Of a stretch of DNA of 64,000 nucleotides, positions 17,325-26,327 are shown one piece after another. The notes below the pieces were generated by a model, which did no database searches, was not told where the DNA came from, and worked only from the letters and a program-made list of their open reading frames with translations. The DNA comes from Anderseniella sp963700895. Its GTDB lineage: Bacteria; Pseudomonadota; Alphaproteobacteria; Rhizobiales; Aestuariivirgaceae. The position numbers and the translations under genes are program-made. The stretch covers positions 62,001 to 126,000 of the forward strand of contig CAVOZI010000022.1 in NCBI GenBank assembly GCA_963700895.1, read 5' to 3'. Within the stretch, counting starts at the first letter, position 1, and the number at the start of each line of letters is the position of its first letter.

Positions 17325-18608
17325 TTGCGCCGCGTCATCGTCAATGCACGGCTGTTCGACCGGGCCAATGGCCTTGATTCGACCGGTGGAGTGCTGATCG
17401 AGGACGGCGTCATCAAGTGGATCGGCGAGGCTGTCACGGCGCAAAGCGTGCCACAGGGCACCGATGTGACTGACGCGAAGGGCGCATTGCTGCTGCCGGG
17501 CCTGATCGACATGCGGGTGTTCACCGGCGAGCCCGGCACCGAACACCGTGAAACGCTGCAAACCGCCTCCCGCGCTGCAGCGGCCGGCGGCGTCACCAGC
17601 ATCGTCATCCAGCCCAACACCATGCCGGTCATGGACGATGCCTCGATCATTGACTTCGTGCGCCGCCGCGCCCTCAACACGGCCGATGTCCGCGTCCATC
17701 CGATGGCTGCCATCACCAAGGGGCTGGCGGGCGAACAGATGACGGAATTCGGCCTGCTCAAGGAAGCCGGCGCGGTTGCCGTTACGGACGCCACCAGGTC
17801 GGTGAGGAATTCACGGCTGCTCAGCCGCGCCATGAAATATGCGCGGGATTTCGGCCTGCTGGTCGTACAGCACGTCGAGGACCCTGACCTTGCCGGTGGC
17901 GTCATGCATTCCGGAGAGGTGGCGACACGGCTTGGCCTGCCGGGCATTCCCGCAGCCGCTGAACTGATTGCGCTGGAACGCGACCTGCGACTCGTCGAGA
18001 TGACCGGCGCGCCCTATCATGCCGCGCAGATATCGTGCGCCGCCTCGCTGGACGTGATCCGCCGCGCCAAGGACAAGGGGTTGCCAGTCTCTTGCGGGGT
18101 ATCGATCAATCACCTGACGCTGAACGAGAACGATGTCGGCGCCTATCGCACCTTCTTCAAGTTGTCGCCGCCGCTCCGGCGGGAGGAAGACCGGGTAGCG
18201 CTGGTCGAAGGTCTCGCCGACGGCACCATCGACATCATCGTGTCCAGTCATGACCCGCAAGACGCCGACACCAAGAGGGTGCCGTTCTCGGAGGCCGCTT
18301 TTGGCGCCGTCGGGCTGGAAACCCTTCTGTCGGCTGGATTGTCGCTGGTTCACAGCGGCCAGTTGAGTCTCGAGCGCCTGGTAACGGCGCTTACCGCCAA
18401 ACCCGCCAGCCTGCTGGGGCTCGAATATGGCTCGTTGCTGCAGGGCCGTCCGGCCGACCTGTCGCTGGTTAGCCTGGACAAGCCATGGCTGGTCGACGCC
18501 GAACTGCTGCATTCCGCATCGCGCAATACCGCCTTCGAGGGCCGCGCCTTCGAGGGACGGGTGATGGAAACCATTGTCGGCGGTGCAAGCGTGTATAAAC
18601 TCGCCTGA
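17325..18608 (+). CDS. pyrC: Dihydroorotase-like protein, metal site degenerate
   Basis: A 427-residue amidohydrolase of the dihydroorotase family, directly after pyrB. The strand 1 metal motif HxH of active enzymes (PGLIDxHxH) is replaced: the sequence reads LPGLIDMRVFTGEPG, so both histidines are missing. Other parts (AAAGGVTSIVIQPNT, LVVQHVEDPDL, IVSSHDPQD) remain. By analogy with inactive dihydroorotase homologs that pair with ATCase, it may be a structural partner of PyrB (inference). The only in-frame start is TTG at 17325 without a ribosome site, whereas ATG 17300 has AGGTGAGG but lies in another frame, so a one-base error near 17333 is suspected. Confidence 0.85.
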   Translation: MRRVIVNARLFDRANGLDSTGGVLIEDGVIKWIGEAVTAQSVPQGTDVTDAKGALLLPGLIDMRVFTGEPGTEHRETLQTASRAAAAGGVTSIVIQPNTMPVMDDASIIDFVRRRALNTADVRVHPMAAITKGLAGEQMTEFGLLKEAGAVAVTDATRSVRNSRLLSRAMKYARDFGLLVVQHVEDPDLAGGVMHSGEVATRLGLPGIPAAAELIALERDLRLVEMTGAPYHAAQISCAASLDVIRRAKDKGLPVSCGVSINHLTLNENDVGAYRTFFKLSPPLRREEDRVALVEGLADGTIDIIVSSHDPQDADTKRVPFSEAAFGAVGLETLLSAGLSLVHSGQLSLERLVTALTAKPASLLGLEYGSLLQGRPADLSLVSLDKPWLVDAELLHSASRNTAFEGRAFEGRVMETIVGGASVYKLA

Positions 18609-18633
18609 CTTTTGCAACGCATTGCTTGCGGAC

Positions 18634-19266
18634 ATGATCATGGAAACTCTGCCCGGCATCTCCACGACCTCCTACGGCACATTGCTGCTGTGGGTCGCCA
18701 TTGGCTACCTTTCCGGCTCAGTGCCTTATGGGCTGCTGATCGCCAAGGCCTTCGGGCTTGGCAACCTGCGCGAGATCGGGTCAGGCAACATTGGCGCCAC
18801 CAACGTGCTGCGCACTGGCTCCAAGCCTGCGGCGGCAGCAACCCTGCTGCTCGACGCACTGAAAGGCACCCTGCCCGTTATGGCGGCCTTCAGCCTCTCG
18901 GGTATGACAGCGGCCATCCTCGCCGGCATCGCGGCATTTCTGGGTCACATCTTTCCGGTCTGGCTCAAGTTCAGGGGCGGCAAGGGCGTGGCCACCTACG
19001 TGGGTGTCTTGCTGGGTTTCGGCTGGAAGCTGTTGCTGGTTTTTGCCGCAGTCTGGCTTTCAGTCGCGGTCCTGACGCGGTATTCGTCGCTTGCGGCGCT
19101 GGTGGCTTCGCTCGCCGTTCCAGCCTATGCAGCGTATACGCAGAATCTGCCGTTGGCGCTGGCGCTGGCTGCCATGACGGTCATCGTCTTCGCCACGCAC
19201 CGGGCTAATATTGCCCGCCTGTTCAAAGGTGAGGAAAGCCGGATAGGCGCAAAGGCCGGAAGGTGA
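18634..19266 (+). CDS. plsY: Glycerol-3-phosphate acyltransferase PlsY
   Basis: A 210-residue integral membrane acyltransferase using acyl-phosphate to make lysophosphatidate in phospholipid synthesis. Motifs: GYLSGSVPYGLL, IGSGNIGATNVLR and FRGGKGVATYVG. ATG 18634 or 18640 may start; longer frames are not conserved-looking. The stop overlaps the GTG start of dprA (GTGA), so translation is coupled. Confidence 0.94.
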   Translation: MIMETLPGISTTSYGTLLLWVAIGYLSGSVPYGLLIAKAFGLGNLREIGSGNIGATNVLRTGSKPAAAATLLLDALKGTLPVMAAFSLSGMTAAILAGIAAFLGHIFPVWLKFRGGKGVATYVGVLLGFGWKLLLVFAAVWLSVAVLTRYSSLAALVASLAVPAYAAYTQNLPLALALAAMTVIVFATHRANIARLFKGEESRIGAKAGR

Positions 19267-20408
19267 CATCGCCACAGCCCGACAGCAGTGGCGCTACCAT
19301 CCCGGGCAGCGAGCGGCTGGCGCGGCTCCGGCTTGCCATGAGCGACAATGTCGGTCCGGCCACCTGGCATCAGCTTGTCTCGCATTACGGTTCTGCCGCA
19401 GCGGCAGTCGAGATCTTGCCGGAACCGGCAAGCCGCGCAGGCGCAGGCCGCCGGGTTCGCCTTTATCCGGTTGACCGGGCCGAGCGCGATCTGGAACTCA
19501 CCGGCAAGGCGCATGGCCAGTTGATTACCTTTGGCGAGCCTGACTACCCGTACATGCTGGCCCAGGCAGGTCAACCGCCGCCGGTGCTGTTTGCGGCTGG
19601 CGACATCGCGCGGCTGAATTCTCCCTGCTGCGCCATCGTGGGATCACGCAACGCCTCCGCCAACGGCCGGCGCTTTGCCCGCGAACTCTCCATTGCACTC
19701 GGTCAGGCTGGATGGACCGTTGTTTCGGGACTTGCCCGGGGCATTGACACAGCCGCCCATGAGGCCGCGCTGATGGCGGGCACCATAGCGGTCATGGCGA
19801 CGGGACTGGATGTGATTTACCCCACCGAGAACGCCGGATTGGCGGCGAGCATTGCCGGGAATGGCTGTCTGGTCACCGAAATGCCCCCCGGCACTCAGCC
19901 GCGAGCGGAACTTTTTCCACGCCGAAACCGCATCATCGCCGGACTGTCAGCCGGGGTTGCCGTGGTCGAGGCGGCGCTGCGCTCGGGTTCGCTGATCACG
20001 GCGCGGCTGGCCAACGAGATGGGCCGGGAGGTCTTCGCCATGCCGGGCTCGCCCTACGACCCGCGCTCGCAAGGCACCAACAGGCTGATCCAGGACGGGG
20101 CAACGCTGCTGGGCACTGCCGCAGACATCGCCATGCTGCTGCCCGGCTACTCGCCCCGCACGAGGCAAGGCCGAGACACAGCAATCATGATGGCGGCGCC
20201 AGTCTGGCAAGGCGGTGGCGCCGACGGCATCAACGAGACAACGCGGCAGACCGTGCTAGAACTGCTCGGCCCGGACCCGGTGGAAATTGACCTGCTGATC
20301 CGCGAATCCGGCTTGTCCTTGCGGCAGGTTCAGGAAATTCTCATTGAACTCGATCTTGCCGGACGGCTGGAGCGACACCCCGGGCAGAGGGTATCAATCG
20401 TCGGCTGA
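19263..20408 (+). CDS. dprA: DNA-processing protein DprA
   Basis: A 381-residue DprA/Smf protein, which loads RecA on incoming single-stranded DNA. The Rossmann-like core shows CAIVGSRNAS, VVSGLARGIDTAAHEAAL, FPRRNRIIAGLS and EAALRSGSLITARLA. A C-terminal winged-helix segment (residues about 310-381) is present. Start is GTG at 19263, overlapping plsY by four bases. Its end overlaps a small convergent gene by 15 bases. The other competence genes are not in the window. Confidence 0.93.
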   Translation: MTSPQPDSSGATIPGSERLARLRLAMSDNVGPATWHQLVSHYGSAAAAVEILPEPASRAGAGRRVRLYPVDRAERDLELTGKAHGQLITFGEPDYPYMLAQAGQPPPVLFAAGDIARLNSPCCAIVGSRNASANGRRFARELSIALGQAGWTVVSGLARGIDTAAHEAALMAGTIAVMATGLDVIYPTENAGLAASIAGNGCLVTEMPPGTQPRAELFPRRNRIIAGLSAGVAVVEAALRSGSLITARLANEMGREVFAMPGSPYDPRSQGTNRLIQDGATLLGTAADIAMLLPGYSPRTRQGRDTAIMMAAPVWQGGGADGINETTRQTVLELLGPDPVEIDLLIRESGLSLRQVQEILIELDLAGRLERHPGQRVSIVG

Positions 20409-20615
20409 TGGCGTCTGCGGGGTCATCATCCTGGCCAGTTGCCCGTTGGCTTCAATAAACACGATTTCGAGAAGGTAGGCCAGATACCCCAGATCGTTCT
20501 GCTTGCACAAGCCACGCAATTCCAGCGCCATATCTGCCACATATTGACACGCATCAGAGGCATTGACTGGTTGCTGCGAAGTTGCATCGACATCAAATGT
20601 CGGGCTCTGTTTCAT
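20394..20615 (-). CDS. Small hypothetical protein
   Basis: A 73-residue soluble protein without signal peptide. A helical middle (MALELRGLCKQNDLGYLAYLLEIVFIEANG written here in parts: ALELRGLC, LAYLLEIVFIEA) suggests a small helical bundle; two cysteines are present. It has the size of small proteins found next to dprA/topA in this bacterial group, but I cannot name a family with certainty. It overlaps the end of dprA convergently. Confidence 0.5.
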   Translation of the reverse strand: MKQSPTFDVDATSQQPVNASDACQYVADMALELRGLCKQNDLGYLAYLLEIVFIEANGQLARMMTPQTPSADD

Positions 20616-20794
20616 TAGGTGCCACCGCTACCTATTGCGCGATTCCCCTGTCGCGACGCCTCGATTGCGAGCAAGATATAGTCCATACCAAGGATTGTAT
20701 AGATAAATGTTGATATCGTATTGCGTGTATAGTGCATTTTGGCGCCCCGGCTTGCGTTAAGCCGTCATTTGCGCCTATGACGCTTGACTAGCTT

Positions 20795-20812
20795 GTGAAG
20801 CCACTGCTTCAC
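20795..20812 (+). promoter_or_regulatory. Perfect stem-loop ahead of topA
   Basis: GTGAAGC, loop CACT, GCTTCAC form a perfect 7-bp stem 37 bases upstream of the topA start, in a 234-base AT-richer gap (20616-20849). No T-tract follows, so it is not a simple terminator; it could be an operator or a leader hairpin of topA mRNA. The rest of the gap holds no gene. Confidence 0.35.
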
Positions 20813-20849
20813 CTGTCATGTATCCATCCATCAAACCCGCCGGATCCGC

Positions 20850-23432
20850 ATGAACGTTGTCGTAGTCGAGTCGCCTGCAAAGGCCAAAACCATCAACAAG
20901 TACCTGGGAAAGGATTACCAGGTGCTGGCCTCCTATGGGCACATCCGCGACCTGCCCGCCAAGGATGGCTCGGTTCGCCCCGACGAGGACTTTGCCATGT
21001 CCTGGGAGATGGATTCGAAGTCGTCAAAGCGGCTCAGCGATATTGCAGCCGCGCTCAAGAACGCCGACAAGCTCATTCTGGCAACCGACCCGGACCGCGA
21101 AGGTGAGGCTATCTCCTGGCACGTGCTCGAAGTGCTGAAGCGCAAGGGCGTGCTGAAGGACAAGGCGATCGAGCGGGTGGTGTTCAATGCCATCACCAAG
21201 TCTGCCGTGACCGACGCCATATCGCACCCCCGCCAGATCGATGATGCGCTCGTGGAGGCCTACCTGGCGCGGCGGGCGCTGGACTATCTGGTGGGGTTCA
21301 ACCTCTCGCCGGTATTGTGGCGCAAACTGCCCGGCGCTCGCTCGGCAGGCCGGGTCCAATCGGTCGCACTGCGGCTCATCTGCGACCGCGAACTGGAGAT
21401 CGAGCGTTTCAAGCGCGAGGAATACTGGACCATCGAGGCGCTGATGAGCACCGGTGACGGCCAGACCTTCGCGGCCCGCCTGCAGGCGATCGCAGGCGAC
21501 AAGCTTGGCAAGATGGACATCGGCGATGAAGCGGCGGCGCGGACAATCGAGGCCGCCCTGAAGGATGCACGCTATTCCGTTCAGGCCGTCGAAACCAAGC
21601 CCGCCAGGCGGCACCCTGCCCCTCCGTTCACCACCTCTACCTTGCAGCAGGAAGCCTCGCGCAAGCTTGGTTTCTCGTCGCAGCGCACCATGCAGGTGGC
21701 GCAGAAGCTGTATGAAGGCATCGCCATCGACGGCGATGTGACAGGCCTCATTACCTATATGAGAACCGACGGCGTACAGATGGCGAACGAGGCCATTGCT
21801 GCCGCCCGCAACGTCATCCAGCGGCAGTATGGCGAGCCGTATCTGCCGAGCGAACCCCGGATCTACCGCACCAAGGCCAAGAACGCCCAGGAAGCCCACG
21901 AAGCCATCCGGCCGACCGAACTGTCGCGCCTGCCGGACGACGTGCGCCGCAATCTCGATGCGGACCAGTATGCGCTCTACTCACTGATCTGGAAGCGCAC
22001 CATGGCAAGCCAGATGGAGAGCGCCGACTTCGAGCGCACCAGCGCCGACATCGTGACCAAGGGTCAGGACGGCAAGTCATACACCCTGCGGGCCAACGGC
22101 TCGGTGCTGAAGTTCGACGGCTTCCTGAAAGTCTATGAGGAAGGCAAGGACGATACCGAGGACGAGGAAGACCGCCGCCTGCCCAGGCTCGCCAAGGGCG
22201 ACGTGGTGGGCGCGCGCAAGATCGAGCCGGTGCAGCACTTCACCGAACCGCCGCCGCGCTATTCGGAAGCTTCGCTGATCAAGCGCATGGAAGAACTGGG
22301 CATTGGCCGTCCGTCAACCTATACCGCTATCCTGACCGTGCTGAAGGATCGCGGCTATGTCCAGATGGATCAGCGCCGCCTGATCCCGGAGGACAAGGGC
22401 CGGCTGGTAACCGCGTTCCTTGAATCGTTCTTCACCCGCTATGTGCAGTACGACTTTACCGCCGACCTTGAAGAGCAGCTCGACAAGGTGTCCGCCGGCG
22501 ACAAGAACTGGAAGCAGTTGCTGGCAGAGTTCTGGAAGGACTTCTCGTCCCAGATCGACGAGACCAAGGACCTGCGGGTCACCAACGTTCTCGATGCGCT
22601 GAATGACCTGCTGGAGGCGCACGTCTTTCCGGAGCGCGAGGATGGCAAGCCGCGGCGCTCCTGCCCGTCGTGCGAGAATGGCCAGCTGTCGCTGAAACTC
22701 GGCAAGTTCGGCGCCTTCGTCGGCTGTTCCAACTACCCGGAATGCCGCTACACCCGCCAGCTCGGCACTACCGGCGAAGGCTTTGCGCAGGCGGTGCCAG
22801 CCGATGGCATCCTGCTTGGCGAAGACCCGGAGACCGGCCAGCCAGTCACCCGCCACGATGGCCGCTTCGGTCCCTACGTCCAGCTTGGCAAGCCCGAGGA
22901 AGGCGAGAAGCCGCCGCGCGCCTCCATCCCGAAGTCGGTCAAGGCGGAAGATATCGATCTCGAACTCGCGTTGCGGCTGCTGTCCCTGCCGCGCGAGGTT
23001 GGCCTGCACCCTGAAACCGGCAAGCCGATCACCGCCGGGCTTGGGCGGTATGGCCCGTTTGTGCTACACGATGGCGTGTACGCCAATCTTGCCGACTTCG
23101 AGGAGATTTTCACAGTCGGACTGAACCGCGCAGTTGACCTCATCGCCGAGAAAGCGGCATCGCGAGGTGGACGTGGCCAGCAAAGCGCGCTCAAGGATCT
23201 GGGAGCCCACCCCGATGGCGGTGGCAACATATTGATCATGGAAGGCCGATACGGACCATACGTCAAATATGGAAAGGTCAACGCCACCCTGCCCAAGGAC
23301 GTGACGCCTGAGACTGTGACCCTGCAACAGGCCATTGAACTGATCGCAGCCAAGGGTGGCGGCAAGGCCAAGAAGAAGGCGCCGGCGAAGAAGAAACCAG
23401 CAAAGAAGGCCGCAAACAAGGCTGCCGAATGA
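20850..23432 (+). CDS. topA: DNA topoisomerase I
   Basis: An 860-residue type IA topoisomerase that relaxes negative supercoils. The TOPRIM domain starts MNVVVVESPAKAKTI and has the metal motif ATDPDREGEAISWH; the catalytic tyrosine is Y303 in GLITYMRTDGV. One C4 zinc finger (CPSCENGQ, then GCSNYPECRY) and further topoisomerase C-terminal repeats of the GRYGPFV/GRYGPYV type follow. The last 25 residues are a lysine-alanine tail. rnr starts two bases after its stop. Confidence 0.97.
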   Translation: MNVVVVESPAKAKTINKYLGKDYQVLASYGHIRDLPAKDGSVRPDEDFAMSWEMDSKSSKRLSDIAAALKNADKLILATDPDREGEAISWHVLEVLKRKGVLKDKAIERVVFNAITKSAVTDAISHPRQIDDALVEAYLARRALDYLVGFNLSPVLWRKLPGARSAGRVQSVALRLICDRELEIERFKREEYWTIEALMSTGDGQTFAARLQAIAGDKLGKMDIGDEAAARTIEAALKDARYSVQAVETKPARRHPAPPFTTSTLQQEASRKLGFSSQRTMQVAQKLYEGIAIDGDVTGLITYMRTDGVQMANEAIAAARNVIQRQYGEPYLPSEPRIYRTKAKNAQEAHEAIRPTELSRLPDDVRRNLDADQYALYSLIWKRTMASQMESADFERTSADIVTKGQDGKSYTLRANGSVLKFDGFLKVYEEGKDDTEDEEDRRLPRLAKGDVVGARKIEPVQHFTEPPPRYSEASLIKRMEELGIGRPSTYTAILTVLKDRGYVQMDQRRLIPEDKGRLVTAFLESFFTRYVQYDFTADLEEQLDKVSAGDKNWKQLLAEFWKDFSSQIDETKDLRVTNVLDALNDLLEAHVFPEREDGKPRRSCPSCENGQLSLKLGKFGAFVGCSNYPECRYTRQLGTTGEGFAQAVPADGILLGEDPETGQPVTRHDGRFGPYVQLGKPEEGEKPPRASIPKSVKAEDIDLELALRLLSLPREVGLHPETGKPITAGLGRYGPFVLHDGVYANLADFEEIFTVGLNRAVDLIAEKAASRGGRGQQSALKDLGAHPDGGGNILIMEGRYGPYVKYGKVNATLPKDVTPETVTLQQAIELIAAKGGGKAKKKAPAKKKPAKKAANKAAE

Positions 23433-23433
23433 C

Positions 23434-25707
23434 ATGGCAAAACCCCGGGGCCTTCCGTCGCCCGAACAGATACTGGAGTTTCTGAGAACCGCCGACGCGA
23501 AGACCGGCAAGCGCGAGATGGCCCGGGCTTTCGGGATCAAGGGTGCGGACCGGGTCGAACTCAAGAAACTGCTGCGCAAGATGGCTGACGACGGCCTGAT
23601 TGCCTCGCGCCGCAAGCGCCTGTCGGATGCCACCGGCATGCCGCCGGTCACCGTACTGAGAATCACCGGCACCGACCCGGATGGCGAGCTCGTTGCAGAA
23701 CCCGCCGAATGGATGGATCACGGCGAGAGCCCGCCACGCGTGCTGATTGTTGGTGAAGGGAGCCGGAAGCGCCCGTCCGGACCAGTTGCAGGTGTCGGCG
23801 ATTCGGTACTGGCCCGGGTCACCTCGACCGGCGACAAGGACTGGCCCTACGAAGCTCGCATCATCAAGGTGCTCAAGGGCGCGACCGGAGCCGTGGTCGG
23901 CATCTTTACCGCAAGCCCGCGTGGCGGCGGGCAGCTCATGTCGGCCAACCGGAAAGACAAGACCGGCTTCGACGTGATGCGCGGCGATGAGGGACAGGCG
24001 CGCTCCGGCGACCTGGTGCGCGCCGAGATCACCCGCCAGCGTGGCCGTGGATATGCAGAAGCCCGCGTGGTCGAGCGGCTTGGCTCTGCCGATGATCAGC
24101 GCAACGTCTCGCTCATCGCCATTCACCAGCACGGCATTCCCGACCAGTTCCCGAAAGAGGTGATCCAGGCGTCGGAAGACCTCACGGAACTGCAGCCGCC
24201 CGAGGGCCGCACCGACATGCGCGCCCTGCCCCTGGTCACCATCGACCCGCCGGATGCCCGCGATCATGATGACGCGGTTTGGGCCGCAGCTGACGATGAC
24301 CCGGCCAATCCCGGCGGCTACAAGGTGGTAGTAGCCATTGCCGATGTGGCGGCCTATGTACGGCCCGGCACGGCGCTCGACCGAGAGGCGCGGCTGCGCG
24401 GCAACTCCGTCTACTTTCCGGACCGGGTGGTGCCCATGCTGCCGGAACGGCTGTCGACCGATCTGTGCTCTCTGCGGGGTAATGAGGACAGGCCAGCGTT
24501 TGCCTGTTTCATGACCTTTGACAAGGCTGGCCGCAAGACCGGTCACCGGTTTGACCGGGTCTGGATGCGTTCCGCCGCCAAGCTGGCCTATGCGCAGGCC
24601 CAGGCAGCCATCGACGGCAACCCGGACGATGTGACCGGACCCCTGCTGGAGCCCGTGCTCAAGCCGCTTTGGGCCGCATACAGGGTGCTGAAGGCTGCCC
24701 GCGACAAGCGCGAACCGCTGGAACTCGACCTGCCGGAGCGCAAGCTCATCCTCGATGACGCCGGTGAAATCATCAGCGTCGTCACACCAGCCCGCCTCGA
24801 TGCGCACAAGCTGATCGAGGAGTTCATGATCCAGGCCAACGTCTCGGCTGCCGAAACACTGGAGGCAAAAGGCTCGCCGCTGATGTTCCGTGTGCATGAC
24901 GCGCCGGCACCGGAAAAGGTCGATGCGCTGGCGGAATTTCTCGCCACGCTGGAACTGTCGGTGCCGAAGGGCCAGGTGATGAAGCCGCAGCACTTCAACC
25001 GCATTCTCGACAAAGTGCGCGGCGGCCCCAACGAAGGCGTCGTATCGCAGACAGTCCTGCGCACCCAGGCGCAGGCGATCTATACGCCGGAAAACCGCGG
25101 GCATTTCGGGCTGAACCTTCGCCGCTATGCGCATTTCACCTCGCCGATCCGGCGTTACGCGGACCTGATCGTCCATCGGGCGCTGATAGGCGCCCTGAAG
25201 CTGGGCGACGATGGCTTGAGCCAGTTCGACATCGACAACCTCGAGGAGACGGCGGGCTTGCTCTGCCTCGCTGAACGGCGCACCATGGTGGCCGAGCGCG
25301 AGACCACGGACCGGCTCATCGCGCACTTCCTGCGCGGCCAGGTGGGCGCGGACTTCTCTGCCCGCGTCACCGGCATGGTCAAGGCCGGCCTGTTCGTCAC
25401 GCTGGAAGACAGCGGCGCCGACGGATTTATACCCGCCTCGACGCTTGGCGACGATTACTATGTCCATGACGAGGCAAGCCAGGCGATGGTTGGCCAGCGC
25501 TCAGGCGAATGCTGGCGCATGGGCGATGTAGTCGAGGTGCGCCTTGTGGAAGTCACGCCCATTGCCGGGGGCTTGCGGTTCGAAATGCTGTCGAAGGGCC
25601 GCAAGGGCAAGCCGCCGGCTGGGATTGTCCGCAAGTCCCGGCAGCAGCCTCGCGGCAAGGCGCCCCGGCGCAAGGGCAGCAGCAAACCCTCCATTCGGCG
25701 TGGTTGA
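23434..25707 (+). CDS. rnr: Ribonuclease R
   Basis: A 757-residue 3'-5' exoribonuclease of the RNase II/R family. It has an N-terminal winged-helix segment, cold-shock-type domains, the RNB catalytic motif IDPPDARDHDDAVW with its aspartate cluster, RRYADLIVHR later, and a C-terminal S1 domain ending in a basic tail (KSRQQPRGKAPRRKGSSKP). ATG 23434 is one base after the topA stop. RNase R degrades structured RNA and takes part in RNA quality control. Confidence 0.95.
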   Translation: MAKPRGLPSPEQILEFLRTADAKTGKREMARAFGIKGADRVELKKLLRKMADDGLIASRRKRLSDATGMPPVTVLRITGTDPDGELVAEPAEWMDHGESPPRVLIVGEGSRKRPSGPVAGVGDSVLARVTSTGDKDWPYEARIIKVLKGATGAVVGIFTASPRGGGQLMSANRKDKTGFDVMRGDEGQARSGDLVRAEITRQRGRGYAEARVVERLGSADDQRNVSLIAIHQHGIPDQFPKEVIQASEDLTELQPPEGRTDMRALPLVTIDPPDARDHDDAVWAAADDDPANPGGYKVVVAIADVAAYVRPGTALDREARLRGNSVYFPDRVVPMLPERLSTDLCSLRGNEDRPAFACFMTFDKAGRKTGHRFDRVWMRSAAKLAYAQAQAAIDGNPDDVTGPLLEPVLKPLWAAYRVLKAARDKREPLELDLPERKLILDDAGEIISVVTPARLDAHKLIEEFMIQANVSAAETLEAKGSPLMFRVHDAPAPEKVDALAEFLATLELSVPKGQVMKPQHFNRILDKVRGGPNEGVVSQTVLRTQAQAIYTPENRGHFGLNLRRYAHFTSPIRRYADLIVHRALIGALKLGDDGLSQFDIDNLEETAGLLCLAERRTMVAERETTDRLIAHFLRGQVGADFSARVTGMVKAGLFVTLEDSGADGFIPASTLGDDYYVHDEASQAMVGQRSGECWRMGDVVEVRLVEVTPIAGGLRFEMLSKGRKGKPPAGIVRKSRQQPRGKAPRRKGSSKPSIRRG

Positions 25708-25803
25708 CACAATGGGATGACTATCCCGTCTGTCGGTGTGGCATCCTGACGCGCGACCGGTCGCAGGCTTTGTTTGGCGGAGCATGTCGCTAACACTTCG
25801 CTC

Positions 25804-26298
25804 ATGACGCTAGAGACTCATCATCGCAGCCACAGCATCGAGATAATCGGACAACAGGCCGATCGGCCGGACGTTCCGTGGGCCATCGCCATGCTCAACG
25901 GCCTGCGTTGCAGGTGTCCGCGCTGTGCGACCGGCAAGCTGTATTCGAGCTACCTGAAGGTGGCTGACGTGTGTCCGTCCTGCGACCTTGAACTGCACCA
26001 CCAGCGCGCTGACGATGCACCGCCCTACTTCACCATGTTCATCGTCGGGCACCTGCTGATTCCACTGGTGTTTGTCGTCGAGCGGATGTGGCAGCCGCAC
26101 TGGTGGGTCCACCTGACGCTATGGGCGCCGCTGTCCATTGTCCTTACCCTGTGGCTCTTGCCGATCGTCAAGGGCGCGATCATCGGCGTTCAATGGGCTA
26201 ACCGGATGCACGGTTTTGGCGAACAGTCCGCTGCGGCCGACCAGGATGCCGGCAATCCGACGCATCTGGCCGTTCCGCAAGAGCGCGAACGCTTGTGA
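25804..26298 (+). CDS. DUF983 domain protein
   Basis: A protein of 164 residues with two CxxC pairs (CRCPRC and CPSC) followed by two hydrophobic helices (about 75-93 and 101-123), the pattern of DUF983, a family of small membrane proteins of unknown function that follow rnr in many alphaproteobacteria. The zinc ribbon faces the cytoplasm by inference. The start at ATG 25804 lacks a clear ribosome site; TTG 25774 is an alternative. Confidence 0.85.
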   Translation: MTLETHHRSHSIEIIGQQADRPDVPWAIAMLNGLRCRCPRCATGKLYSSYLKVADVCPSCDLELHHQRADDAPPYFTMFIVGHLLIPLVFVVERMWQPHWWVHLTLWAPLSIVLTLWLLPIVKGAIIGVQWANRMHGFGEQSAAADQDAGNPTHLAVPQERERL

Positions 26299-26327
26299 GC
26301 CTGCGCTCAAGCCACTAACGTTCGCCC

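Noticed and set aside
23278..25467. 729-codon open frame on the minus strand
   Set aside because: Antisense shadow of rnr; composition is His/Gln/Arg-rich and no domain is visible.
25714..25727. GGGAT-GACT-ATCCC hairpin after rnr
   Set aside because: Only five pairs and no T tract, so not reported as a terminator.
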